A DNA stretch of 64,000 nt, from NCBI GenBank assembly GCA_012931725.1, contig CM022949.1, positions 10,655,920 through 10,719,919 on the forward strand. Direction: 5' to 3'. The position numbers were made by a program, and so were the translations under genes. Positions within the stretch are counted from its first letter, which is position 1; the number at the start of each line of letters is the position of its first letter. The notes beneath the pieces were generated by a model that saw only the letters and a program-made list of their open reading frames with translations, searched no databases and was not told where the DNA came from. The stretch comes from Litsea cubeba (taxonomy: Eukaryota > Streptophyta > Magnoliopsida > Laurales > Lauraceae). This document shows, one piece after another, positions 46,977-59,999 of this stretch.

Positions 46977-47064
46977 ATTCAAGTAATCTTACATAGATCA
47001 AACCATTCAAGTAATCTTACATAGATCAAACCATTCAAGTTATCTTACATGCATAGATCAACCA
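46977..47064. repeat. 28-bp tandem repeat, three copies
   Basis: ATTCAAGTAATCTTACATAG... occurs at 46977 and 47005 as identical 28-bp units and at 47033 as a diverged copy with a 4-base insertion (CATG). Confidence 0.9.
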
Positions 47065-47757
47065 TTCCTATTCATGCGTAAATCAAGCTAGTTAACTATT
47101 AAAAAAAAAAAGTCTACTAATTAATACCCAGTCAAGCCATAAAGTCCACCACATCAATCATAACTCAATATCCATTAAAGTGCAACTAATCTTTCAGCTT
47201 GATCAATTAAACATGGGCATGAGCTTTCTGCTGCTCAATTCAACATTTCCGGCGGACGCTCCGGCGAAAAAAAAAACGTTTTCGAATTGGTTCAGACTAG
47301 GCAACAAAAGGGAGGGGGGGAGGGAGGAAATCCAACAACAGTATCAACAACTTCAATTGAATAAGATTTCAATTGGGTGGTAAGTTAGGTAAGCAAGGAT
47401 TAAGAATTTTCAACATTGATCGTTACCTGTGCTGGCCCACATTGGCGCATGATCACCACTCCAACAAGAAAATGTGCTATTTCATGGACAGGAATCAGTG
47501 GAGAAGCTTATCTCCTTTTCATTAATTAAAACTTAGATATTTTTGGTAGCGTGTTCTTTCAACTTGGAACTAACTAGATTACCCACCCAGGATTCATAAC
47601 CCAAATAAATGAATATCTTTTCCAAGTGTGACATGTATCACACGTATTAATTTAGGCAAAATACACTTACAAGCAATAGGACTCCCCCTCCCTCAATATT
47701 TATTAATGTTTTCACACTATTTGATTTGATGTGTACTATTATCCTCAACAATACTTT

Positions 47758-47759
<2 letters not shown>

Positions 47760-47793
<34 letters not shown>
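47760..47793 (+). repeat. (GA)n microsatellite
   Basis: About 17 uninterrupted GA units. Confidence 0.97.
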
Positions 47794-47799
<6 letters not shown>

Positions 47800-48299
47800 T
47801 AAAGAAAGAATCAGTTTAAATTCCAAAGTAAAATTTCAGGCTTTATTGAAGATAACGTGCCTTTCGGTGCTTTATTAACTTTTATAATCTCATACATTTT
47901 GTTTTATGCTAAAATGGCATTTTGATCATGCTGTTAATTAGCCCACAACCCATTTTATGTGTATCATGTGCAACTTTACTTGGAGTTTTTTTTTTTTTTT
48001 TTTTTATCAAGTGGGCTTGTTGTGTAGTTAGACCCACTTCTTATCGGCCCAGAGATTTCTTCTGTTGGCTCCACTGAAGATGCATGGCTGAGATGAACCA
48101 ATACCATCTCTTCTGATAATTTTGTAACAGTATATAAGCTGGAAACATCAGGTATGCATGGTCCAATATTTGAACCCATTTTGAATTTGGGTCTGGTTTT
48201 TGATCCACAAGTTAGTTTTGACCAGTTGATGAAATCCACAATTATACTTTAAAAGGATGAAAACTTTGTTATATTTGTTAAATTATATTGAGAGGTTTT

Positions 48300-48492
48300 T
48301 AACTCCAAGAGGTAAATCAGTTGGCTTAGGATCATGGTTTGCGCCCAGAGGTTGTAGGTCCGAAATTGAATTACTAGGCTACAAGGGAGTTTATCCGGTT
48401 TCCCTCTGGCCCAAAGGGATAGTCCAGCTCAAAGGGTTGTGAACCCTCCGATAGCAAAAATAAAATAAAATAATAATAATAAAAAAATAAAA
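48300..48492 (+). mobile_element. tRNA-derived SINE
   Basis: A-box-like GGTAAATCAGTTGGCTTAGG (48311-48330) and B-box-like GAGGTTGTAGGTCCGAAAT (48349-48367) are followed by a body and an AAATAAAATAATAATAATAA tail. Ends about 230 bp left of the Helitron. Confidence 0.7.
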
Positions 48493-48736
48493 AACTGAGG
48501 GGTTAGCTGTAAATAAATCAACTCTGATTAATTTGATGGCCGCAATTTATATTGAGTGGAGTTCATGAATTGAAGCAAAATCAGTCATTGATGGAGAGCC
48601 AAGGTGGTTGATCAAGATGTTTAGATTAATGGAGGTGGTTATTGTTAAAGAGAAAAGGTGGTTATTTGTACCTGTCAAAAAATAAAAGTAGTTATGTGTA
48701 AATTTCTCCTTACATATACATATACTAGTACATTGC

Positions 48737-48754
48737 CCGTGCCTGAAGGCACGG
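48737..48754 (-). terminator. Helitron 3' hairpin (rolling-circle termination signal)
   Basis: Eight-base GC-rich stem CCGTGCCT/AGGCACGG with a two-base loop, 8 nt before the terminal CTAG. In Helitrons this hairpin marks the end of strand transfer. Confidence 0.88.
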
Positions 48755-48756
48755 CG

Positions 48757-50728
48757 AACCACGTATATACAAAATAAGAATATTTACATGTATTTTTTAA
48801 AATTACATTTTACTTGATAGATGAGGGAGGTGCTAGCCTTCAGGTGGGTGCATGGGTGTGGGGTGTGTAGGGAGAGTGCAGTAATGGTGGTGTCAATATG
48901 CAGGCAGGCAGGTGAAGTAGTGACAGGGAAGAAGAAAGGAGAGGAAGGAGATGGAAAAGCTGGCGTTTGTTTACGGTGAAGGGGGCAAGTGGCTGTTGTT
49001 GGTTGCGCAGTCCAGGAGGAGAGAGAGAGTGAGAGATATGAGAGAAGGAGAGAGAGAAAACAGGGGATAGAAGAGCAGAGGAAGAAGCAAAGAGTAGAGA
49101 AAGAGAGCCGAGGGAGGGGGAAGGGAGAGGGAGCAGGATAGAGGAGGGTAACGGAGGGCAGAGACGTGGATAGGAAAGGAGATAGAGGGAAGAGGGCGGA
49201 GACAGCAGGTGTGGTGTGTGCTGTGGGACATTAAAAAGTAATTATTAAAAATCAGTAAATAATGATAAAAAGTAAATAAATAATTGTCTCTTGGGATGAG
49301 ACCATTTGGGACAATTTATCTGCATGTTCATTCAGCATGCAGAACTCATGTATGTAATATAAAACCAAATGTGACCCTAATTTGAGATTTCATATTTTCA
49401 GAATTTAATAATTTATATCGATGATATCCATTTTGATCGAATGTAGTTTGATTGTAGTTTATAGCTGTGCATCATTGACAGCAAGAAACACAATAATCCA
49501 GGTTTGCAAGGGTATAATTAGATAATTTTGAAGAACTCCTTTTCAATTTTTATTTTAAGAAAACTTGTTCATTAAGTGTTGGATCACTTAACTGCAACAT
49601 TATATTCGTAAGTAGTCTAAATCAGAGACAATCAGAGAGAGAGGGAGATACTAAATGGAGTATTCAATTTTACCTGTATTGCCCTTGGAATAAAGGTTGA
49701 AGACTGACAGTAAGCATGTTTTCCATGTGTTGAGTTCTAGTGGCTTGTTTCCCTACTAATCAAATCCTATAGCTTATCATATTCACAATCCTCGATTGAG
49801 TCCTAAACAAAGACTTAAATTACTATGACCCCAAGAAGGAAAAACAATCAACAATAAAACCCAACAAAAAAGAAATCACATATCAACCAACCCCTTTGCG
49901 GTCGTATGAAGTTACAGTAAGATTCTCATAGCTATCTCTCAATACCTACTCCTTTTCGCAAATGTATAACACAATCTAAAAAAAAAAAAACAATAATAAT
50001 AATCTCCATCAGGAAAAAAAAAATGAGAGAGAGAGAGAGATAGATTATCTTCAATTATTCCAAAGCCTGAGGAATAATATCAATAACTTTCCAAGAATAC
50101 CGTATTTGGACAACAGTGGCATCAAGCCCAACAGATTCAATTCATTCTCGATCATACAAATTCAAAAAACTACCACAACAACTCAATTAGATCCTAGCCA
50201 TCCAAACCAAAAAAAAAAGAAAAAAAGGGAGGGTGTGGAGATTGTCTTAAAATAAAAAACACATAAAACTCGATAAAACTAAAAAAACACTATAAAAAAA
50301 ATCAAAACTTACAATGGAGTTTTGTAAGACAAAAAATGCATTGATCAATCCCTAAAAGCCTCAGCAAGAAAGTCTGGCCAAAAACCCCCAATAAGTTCAA
50401 CTGAAGTATAGCCTTCCACAATCACAGCTCTTATCCCTGTTACCAATATATTAAAAAAAATGAAGAAGCCGAATTAGTTGCCATAATTTTTTAACAAAAA
50501 GCCATTAGATTTTACGGAGAAAGTTAAAAGAATATAGATACCTTATTAGTCAGCCACTGTATTAATCTAGTCGCATTTATCATTTTAAGCTGCAAAGATT
50601 ATCAATCTAGAGCTACAAAAGAAGAAAATGTTAACAGAATCCGAGTTGTTTATAAGGAGTGATATTGTAATAGAAGAAAAAAAATTTTAGTACTCTGCAA
50701 CCGAAAGTACCTGGTTTGATACGGCATA
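48757..50728. other. Helitron 3' non-coding region
   Basis: No gene recognised. 48890-49220 is strongly purine-rich on the plus strand (GGAGAGAGAG, GGGAGGGGGAAGG). On the minus strand it looks like a CT-rich plant leader and opens an 86-codon frame without family resemblance. The rest is A-rich. Confidence 0.5.
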
Positions 50729-53700
50729 CTACAACAGAACTTCAGGGTAAACAATATTGGTAGTGGAATCTGCTCCATCTTCGGCGAGAAGGACAATTAT
50801 ACGATCAAAAGATGTGCATCTCGACAATGCCACATAAAGTTGCCCATGACTAAAAACAGGTGTACGCAGATCGACCCCAACAAATTTCACAGATTGTCCT
50901 TGTGATTTGTTAATAGTCATGGCATATGCCAATCGAACTGGAAATTGACGCCTTGTCATATGAAAAGGAAATCTGAAGATGACGGCGTTAATGATATTCT
51001 GGGTATGAATGCCAATTTTCCAAACTTTTCTCCAGTTAGAATCTTAACTTCAATAATACGGGTGCCGCACCTAACAACCATCATCCTTGTGCCATTACAA
51101 AGTCCATCCTTTGGGGCTATATTTCTCAATAATATTATAGGACAACCCACCTTCATCTCCAGTTTAAAAGGCGGTAGCCCAGTAGGATCTAATGAGTTTA
51201 GATACTCATTGGGATACCGGTTAGTGATGGTTCTATCCATTCCATCATCATCTGACATCTTGTCTGCAGCCAAATAAGTATAGATATTACCCGGAGAAAT
51301 GTCTAGTGCAGTACGATTTATAGCATTAACGTCATCATTTCGAGCGGAGAGAATTGTCCGTTCAAGTAAATATGTCGGGGTTGACGTACCTGCCACATCC
51401 AACTGAGGATATACTTTTGACAATAATTCATTCAGATCTCGACACTTACGTATCGTCGATGGAAGGCATACCACTTCTTGAGGATTTGATCCAACCTACA
51501 ATATTAAATTGAAAATCAATGATCGAACGAAAACGCTATTTTTGTTGTTCTGATTAAGAATTTCTTATCTTAAAAAGAACTATATAATGCAATATTACCT
51601 CCATCAAGAATTCAGCAAAATCTGCATCTCGAGGATCTGTTATGTTCAATCGCATGTTCAAATTCAATGTTAGGACACATATATCATCCCACAGATGAGA
51701 ACGTCTCAGTGATGCGCTCACAATTTCCTCACGAACTCCTTTAGGTACAACTGGTAAAATTTGACGAAAATCTCCCCCAAGAACTACGGTAGTTCCCCCA
51801 AATGGCTTTGGATTGTCACGAATGTCACGTAATGTACGATCAACTGCTTCGATACAATACCTATGTTGCATGGGTACTTCATCCCATATTATCAGTTTTG
51901 CCTCTCTTAATAACTCTGCCTGTAAAGACTGCTTGGTAAACCCGCAAACAGAAGTTTCCAAAACATCTAATGGGATGGCAAACATTGAATGTGCAGTACG
52001 GCCCCCTTCCAATAGCAGCGATGCAATTCCGGATGACGCCACAGTAATCACTATATGCCCGAGGCTACGACACTTTTTTGCAATTGTGTTGTACAAAAAC
52101 GTCTTTCCCGTACCGGCACCCCCATTCAAAAAGAAGGTAGTTCCTTTATCTTCAAAGTTCGAATTAATAATGGCATCATAAGCATTGCGCTGTCCACTGT
52201 TAAGGCGACTAATATTAGTATCTGTATCTGCCTGTTGCGCTTGGATTTGAAATTGTCGATGTTCTAAAATCAGTCTATTACCAACAACATTACTCCAATT
52301 TTCAACAGGCTGCGGCATAGGTGGAAAATCAAGTAAATTCTTACCTGTTTCTTCAAGCATCCGATCTAGAAGATATAGACCATAATCTTTGATTTGTGCC
52401 TCAGTTGGATAAGGTATAGCAAATAATGTGCGGAGTTTGTGAGCTAGATCATCACATATATTTATAGAGAATCGTTCCCATAATTCTAATGGTTGCAACG
52501 GTGAGCATTGTGTTAGTATAATACAGAATAATCTCCTCAGCTGATATCCAGTCTTCATTATTGCAGCCTCTTCAAGACAATGAACCCACTCATCATCATC
52601 TTCCAAAAGCCCTCTAGCAACACATGCTAACCTGAAAGTATCGTATATAACATTGTCCACTGTGCGTAAGCTTTCGTAGGAGTTTGGTCCTTTGACAACA
52701 GTCAGTAGCAAACGGAGATAAAATTTCTCACCACAGTTAGGGCTGGCAAAATACATTCTTCCAATTGCGTGCCCACTCTGCCTTGGGTTCCACACATTAT
52801 TTTTCTTGACCCAGACAAAGTATTGCGGGAATTCTTGATAAGTGTAAGGGGTAGAATTTGGGTTGGATGCATACCAAGAAAACAACGCAGTTAGCGTTGA
52901 CCTCTCTAATGCAGCTCTAGCAATAATATCTTCTAAAGCCTCCGTGGGATTGAAATTAACACGATGCATTCCAGGTAAATGGAGAGCAAGTCGTACAACT
53001 GATGGCACCTCTTCATGCATATGATGACCGAATATTCGCCAAGCAGCTTCTGGCGGTCCAATATACCTTCCATCAAGGTATTGTTTAATTTCATTGACCG
53101 ATCCCAACACCATCGTTGCCCGATCATAACCCTTGTAGATGTACTTGTGAATGTATTTTACACATCTTATTCCAGCACAAACTTCTACATTAATATGGCA
53201 ATTGAACATTTTGGATAGATGAAGATTGTACGGAACAACATCCCTATTATCAACTTCTCGCCCCCTGACAATGTACACTTTCCCATCATTCCGACGGCGA
53301 TAGATGGGATATCCGTCTTCATCCATGGTCGTTGATTCTGCAAACTCCCTAGGGTACCTTTTAGTGCATTTTCCATTTTCCATGCAAGCTGCCTGGGGAT
53401 TTCGAGCACCGCATGGTCCATGTACCATACAAACCTTGATAGTTTCAAAAAGTTCAGGATCGAATTCTTGACTTGGAAATTCAGCAGAAACTAATTTGTC
53501 AACTTGAGTGCACGTACGGATTTTTTCCTGACCTTTAAGAAAGAAAAGGGCATGCATATGTGGCAGACCACGTTTTTGAAATTCAATTGTGAACACATGT
53601 GCAACTTTTTGACCCAATACTTTGTTTTTTTCTATCTCTTTCATCAAAGCTTTTCTCTTTAACTCGAAAACACGGGCAACCAAATCAGGACGATCAACAG

Positions 53701-56531
53701 CTGTTTGATGCGGCAATAGAGCTGAAGTAATTTCCGGCCATTTAGGATTTCCAGTCATGGTGAGAAAAATATCAGGGTGATGGTTGTATCTCGTGATAGC
53801 CATTGAATCTTGAAATATCTCAAACATATGCCTAGGGCTGCCAGTAAATGAAGATGGTAAAATAAACCTCTGCCCAATTTGATTAGGGTTCAAATCATCA
53901 GGTCCAACATCAGTCAAATCTTGATATAGAGATGAACGAAGTTTTCCTTGATTAAGCTTATAGTATGTCAATCGATTCTGCTCTGTCGCTGCCCAAGCAT
54001 CCACCAAGAACTCTTGAAACAATTTTCCCCCTCTCAAAATCGTTGAATACTCCGTTGGTCGCTCAAATAAACGGTAACTATAAAAATCCATTTGAGTTAG
54101 CCGTTCAGCCGCAGGCCGACATTCTTTAACATCCCATTGCTTCATCTCAGGTTCCCATCCAAGTTCACCATGTGGGAATAGTAAAACATAGTGTAACGGC
54201 AAATATGCTGGGTGACATTCGTTAATTTGCATTAACTGATTATCTCCTCTTAGATGTAAGATAATATCTCTCATGCCACTGGCGATAGAACCATCCCCTG
54301 GTATAATTACTGCAATTTCATCAGCTGTTGGTAAATTATATCGTCTCCGATCTTTTGAAGAACTGTAGTGAAGACGGGCAGGTAAAGTTTGTCCGGACAC
54401 GTCCAATTGATCAAGAATTGCATATGCTTGACGAAATTTTTCCACAAATGGATTGACTTGCAACAAAGTTTCTTGAATTGTTTCAAGAACATCCCTTCTC
54501 AACTGCTTATTTCTACGATTACGAACTTCCAAAGCTGAAACAGGATCATAAATATAGAGCTGAGCATATGATGCATCCTTTCCTTCTTGTGGCAGTAGTG
54601 AACCTGCTCGATGTCGAAGTTCACCATGTATAGTGAAAGATGTAGGACCCCTTCCAGTAAGTATTCTTGGATCTAATGTGGCACCAAGACTGGTGAAAGC
54701 ATTTGTTGCATTGTAAACTCGAGCATGTGTTCGAAATGACTTTGATCGATCATCTGTCCCATCAAACAATGCTCGAAGTGGTGGAGGGGGTGTAATAAGC
54801 ATATGTAGCCTTATCTTTCCTTGTAACAGCAAGTGCCAAATAAGGGACGACTTATAGAAGATCTTGCCAATCTCTCATCCATCCAATGTAGGGCTGAACA
54901 ATGAGGGCATAGAATATCCATCCTACCAAGATAATGCCTTTCTAAACTTATGTGTGGTCTCATAGCTCCCTCTGAACTCATTGGCTCTTCAAGTTCTTCG
55001 TCACAACATACTTCCACTTGGTCGTTAAGAGTATGCCTTTAATAAATAAGTAAGATTTAGTCGCCACAAATGGGTATATATAAAACATAAAAATATGGGA
55101 GATGAAATTCATAAAAAAATAATGTCTTACCAATCCATTTCTTGAGGGAAAGATGTGCTTGGCATGTCTGACAGAGACGTAGAAATTTTTGCGACCCTTT
55201 GTCGCTTTACTACAGATCGTGTTTTCATTGATCCATGTCCCAGGTAGTTGAAAGGACGACGACACGGTGTTACAGAAGGAGAGCACACATGTGGTACCGA
55301 TTGAACATATTTTTCTTTTCGCTCTACTTGCGACCATTGTCTCATCTGATAAGCACTACCTTGCTTTAGATTTCTTTCTCGGTCTCGTCGTGCGCGTTGG
55401 GCCAATGTTGCTTTTGATATATTATTACAGCTGGTTACCTAGATCATCGCCAACATTTATTCAATAACTTTTTTTTTAATTCAAATTAATTGAAAACGGT
55501 ATCTATTTTTTGTTATCAATTTCATGGTCTATATATGAAGTACCTCACAAATACGGATGGGAGCTCCCATATTATGCTCTTCTCGAATTACAACTCCAAC
55601 ATTTCTATCTCGAAGTGGTTCAATCTATTAATGGAGAATTCTAAATTAAATTAAAAAAGAGGCCGGCAATAAAAGAAGGTAGAAAATCCATAAAATTCGT
55701 AGTTGTATTTGGTTTTAGTAGACATGGTTTTTAGAAGATCCATAGAGCGTTGGTAATAAACCAAGTATATTACCACATGATTTTCTTTTTCCATATCAAA
55801 TGTGGCTTTTCCTTTTCCCTTGTCTGCAATGATTGATTTCTCCCTAAATTGAGCAATTGCTTCTAATGTTCGTAATTCATTCTGAGTAATACATAATCAG
55901 AAGTGTATCAGAGATATTAACAAAGCCGATCATTGTACAATATTATAAAAGTACATAAAAGCACCTAATGCATATGGGTCATGAAGTCATGGCCAATCCC
56001 ATTGTTTATTTCTTGTAGCAGTTGTATATATAAATAGACATCAAACTTCTTATTTGAAATTTTTTTTATAATAGAAAGTTGCATCACCTACTATTATATT
56101 TTTTTTTAAAAGTTGAGGCAGTTTTTTCTTTCAGTGTTGCATGTATATTTTTTTTCATTAAAAAGACCATGATACATAATCAAAGAGTCTTACAATTGCA
56201 TCCCTTGGCAAGTATTGATCTGATCGCAAAACAATGTTTGTTACACTTGTATCCCTTAAAAGTCGTTCTCGTTCACGTCGTGCACGTTGCGCTAGTGTAA
56301 CTTTTGATATCTCCCTTTTAGCTTGTGTCTAACGTATGCAAAGTAGAAAATCTTATGTCATGATTACTTTAGCAAAAGTAGTACTACCAAAGCACTAATA
56401 GCACATTCATAAAATTAGTGGTCGCAAGTTAGTCGACCGAAATATGTATTTTTGTTCAAATGAAAGATAGAATATACCTGTGAGTTTTCCTTTCCATTGC
56501 ATATATACGTTGCCTTTCCTTTCCTTGCCAT
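50729..56531 (-). pseudogene. Helitron Rep/PIF1-like helicase, seven exons, two frameshifts
   Basis: Rep/helicase of plant Helitrons: an HUH endonuclease nicks and joins DNA, a PIF1-like SF1B helicase unwinds it. Exons on the minus strand: 56531-56478 (start MARKGKATYICNGKEN), 56328-56194, 55881-55774, 55624-55544, 55438-55131, 55036-51599, 51495-50729; about 1630 codons. Early exons are basic (AQRARRERERLL). Exon 6 carries a zinc-knuckle-like part (CPHCSALHW), the HUH motif in KRGLPHMHALFF (HMH at 53560-53552), the catalytic Tyr pair in KYIHKYIYKGYD, and the helicase Walker A GGAGTGKT (about 52103-52126), IIWDE and GGDFRQILPV. Exon 7 carries NKSQGQS and YVALSRCTS. The frame breaks once near 54823 (in FGTCC..QGKIRL) and once near 50965 (before RRQFPVRLA), each consistent with loss of one base. 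All catalytic motifs are kept. Confidence 0.88.
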
Positions 56532-57673
56532 TGCTTATACTACAAATGACATTATATATTACACCAAATACATAAAATATATTATCTGTAATGAAATTTT
56601 TTTTTTATATGTGAAAGCAATGGGCAGTGTTAAATGTAAAACATTAATAAATTGTGTTACTGCTAAACAGTCAAATACCAAACAGACGAAAGCCCATAAT
56701 TAATATCACCATAAAAAACGGGAAAAAGGAAAAAATTAACTATGTCCAACTTCTTGTATGAGGTGTTAGGTCAGTTTTTTTTTAGAGCTATGCTGGTCCG
56801 ATGATAGTTAAAAGTAGATATGCAAATTTAAAAAAAAAATCAATGACTTGAATTAGAAATTTAATGCATTTGTAAAAAATACCATTGGTATTCCAATATA
56901 CGATTTTAGATGTAAGCGCAAAAACAATAGTATTAGACCAATTTTTTATTTTATGAATTAATAAGCCATAAAAGGCCAGACTAAAGTTGATTAGACCATC
57001 ATTATTAAAGTTATTCTTATATTGCGTTAATATCTTATCATTTTTTTCAAGACTCATGACCCGGGTTAATATTTCTCATAAAGAAGTTACATTTTTTGTT
57101 ATTTATAAAGTCACTTTAAAAGTTTAAATTAAAGGTTGAGCCAAGCTGGGGCAGTACTAATTTCATGCTTTATATGTTCAAATGGTTTGGCTATCGAGCA
57201 ATAGTGGGCCCAGATTTACCCAAAACATGGGCCACTGACTGACTAATTCTGGCCTGAGCTTGGACTCGGCTTGTCCAGCACAATTACGATCCTCGAATCC
57301 CAAATGCATGTGAGATATGTGTATTCATATGTTGGCCTTGCTGGATGGGTCACACCTTCAAATCCTAGCCACTTATTGAAAGATTAAGAAAATATTAAAT
57401 AAAATATATACCAGTGAATGATTAACAGTAGCTCCAACTGATGGTCAATATTAGATGGCAAAAGTATCTTCAACTGGTATGTTAGGATCTTTCAGCTGTG
57501 CATAGAGAATATTAATTATTTTTTATTTTAAAACAAATTTGTTGAATTTAACTAAGCAAATAATTCAACATTAATATTCATGTTTTCAATATTTTGTATT
57601 AAAAAAAATTGTTATTTTGATTTAATTAATTGATATTTTATTTTATAACCAATTGATATGGCCTGAATTAGAT

Positions 57674-57748
57674 CTAATTTGTTAACTTGAGTGCACGTAC
57701 GGATTTTTTCCAGACGTTTAAGAAAGAAAAGGGCATGCATATGTGGCA
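57674..57748 (-). repeat. 75-bp copy of the Rep HUH-coding segment
   Basis: Direct copy of 53491-53565 (exon 6, including the HMH codons), with about three substitutions, about 4.2 kb away in the same Helitron and in the same orientation. It lies in non-coding DNA upstream of the Rep start and has no open flanking homology. Confidence 0.93.
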
Positions 57749-59963
57749 ATATAGAAATTTAGAAGTTTTAAAACCTCTAGAATCAAGACCCTTCTCTGCA
57801 TGGAAAAATACTATTCAAAGAACCAAATACAGCTAACGGGAGGTGTTGAATACCAGTTGTTAAGCATCCCATTTTTAAATCTCTCTCTCGACAATGGTAT
57901 CATAATGCTAACCCTTATTATATAGATAGTTTACAGCGGGTCCCACTGTTCCGAATCTCATATGCCACCATCAATGAGTTCGCCCTAAGGTCCAACATCA
58001 GATGGAAATGCCTGATTTCAAATAAAGCAATATGGTGGGCCCCAGTATGCCCAGACGATAGTAGAATGCACGTGATGAATGCACGCTAGGAATGCACTTG
58101 CATCATTTCTTCTTCTTCTTCTTTTCTAACCATCCACGGATCCACCTGACAAATGCATCTACCCTACTTCCAATATGAGGTTATCTACATTAGGGTTTTC
58201 CTCATCCAATAATTTGATTGAACCGGAGTGATCAATCCAGTGAAATCTCATTCATTAGGAGGGTGGGTCACTTGGCCCAAACTATTTTGTTTATATCCAG
58301 AAATTCTGATCAAAGGGGGTAAGATTGAAGAAGCTAAAGATTCATATAGGGCCATTATCATACAGCATTGCATTTTATCCTAAATGATTACCTACCGAAC
58401 ACCCCTTCCCTAGAAACCAAATATTAGGAAAGTAATGGTACCACCTATCTACAATCTCTGAGCTTAGCTCACCTGAGAATCACATAAAAGCCTGAGTAGC
58501 TTCCATTCAAAATGCGCCACATCATCCAATATGTGTTTTCTTTATATTTAAAAAAAAATAAAAAGAAAAACCCCTATTTCTTCCCTACTATTTATATTTC
58601 CTGAAAAGCTCGAGTTTTGCCAATTTGGGGCATTTTAATTTGAACCCACAACATTTTTTGTGACTCCCAGTATCCCATCAGACCACTACATCTCATCTTA
58701 TATCCTTGAACCCACCTTACCATGAACTCTTAGAAATGCAATACAAAATAAGGAATTTGGTCCTAACACTGAAATTGAAAACGAAAAAGAAGAAGAGGAC
58801 TAAATCAACATAGTTGGATTTGGATTGAAACATAGATCTTCGAATCAGATGATCCACATATCACACATGGTTGGAATTTTTTAATGGCCCAGAAAACCAA
58901 ATCCTTCCAACGAATTTGTTAAATTAATCTGCGATTCATCCACAAATGCATCCTTAGATCTATTAATCAAATAAAAAATAAAAAAAACATAATGACAATG
59001 ACAAAAATAAACAACCAAAGAAAATGAATGATGACTGTACCACAGGAACATGCAAACAGAAAACATGAAGAAGAAAAGAAGTAGATCATAAACACTAAGT
59101 AATAAAGAGCCCTGGAATGAGATGTATGGTTTCTAAAAAGAGATGATGAGAGAGGGAGTGTTAACAGGGTTAGGGTTTGGAAGAAAGAGGCTTTGATGAA
59201 ACGGGGAGGAAGTTTTGGAGAGTATTGAGACTGATGGAGTGAGAGTAAGAGAGAGGTTTCGTTGCTTGTCAATTTTTAGCCCTGTTCTGTAGAACGGAGA
59301 TCGTAGAGTTGACACGGGCCCCGAACTAATCTACATACCCAACAGTTGGAAATCCCAAATTTAAAACAACACACATCCGAAATAGTGCAGCAGTTTCCCC
59401 TAAACACGAATCTACCAATGTAAATGTAGAAACACCCAACTTACCAAAATGAGCAGCAGATGTCTGTAAACAATAAACTACCAATTTCAATATAAATATG
59501 AATCCGAAAAAGACCGGACGAAGTAAAAACCTCAAATTCAAGACACAGCACATCTACAATTGAGCAGCAGAAGACCATAATCACAATCCCTATCAATAAA
59601 GTTTTGAAACAGATAGAGATGGGTTTGAAGCCAATAAAGTTATGAAAAATAAAGAGATGGTTTTGAAGATTATAGGAAGCAAAAATGGCTAATTTAACTT
59701 ACCAGATGATTCCAGAGTGAGGGAAGATCGAAGAGAGAGCAGTCCAAGATAAAGCCAAGAATGGCGGTAAAGATATTCTTTGAAGTGATTGAAGTAGAAG
59801 AAGGGGGAGGTGATGATGGTATTTGAAATGTAACAATGGTCTCAGTCGTCGTCGTCCGTTTGGATGAAGAGATTAGAGAGGGCAGTTTCAAAATCAGTTA
59901 GAGTTAGCCGTTCCAAATGAGGTAGTGGAGAGAGACCGGAGAGAGAGGGTTATATCTTTTTAT

Positions 59964-59999
59964 CTAAGCCCTTGGATTTATGTACATAGATCCAAGGGC
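59964..59999. repeat. Subterminal inverted repeat near Helitron 5' end
   Basis: AGCCCTTGGATTTATGTAC and the following ATAGATCCAAGGGCT form an imperfect hairpin about 45-80 bp from the 5' end. Confidence 0.8.

Larger units (their letters stand above)
43883..48299. other. Intergenic DNA with small repeats
   Basis: No gene is recognised. Open frames of 60-100 codons (for example 44316-44765 and 45396-45901, both strands) resemble no known family. It holds a SINE (about 45000-45135), a 28-bp tandem repeat (46977-47064) and a (GA)n tract (47760-47793). Confidence 0.5.
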
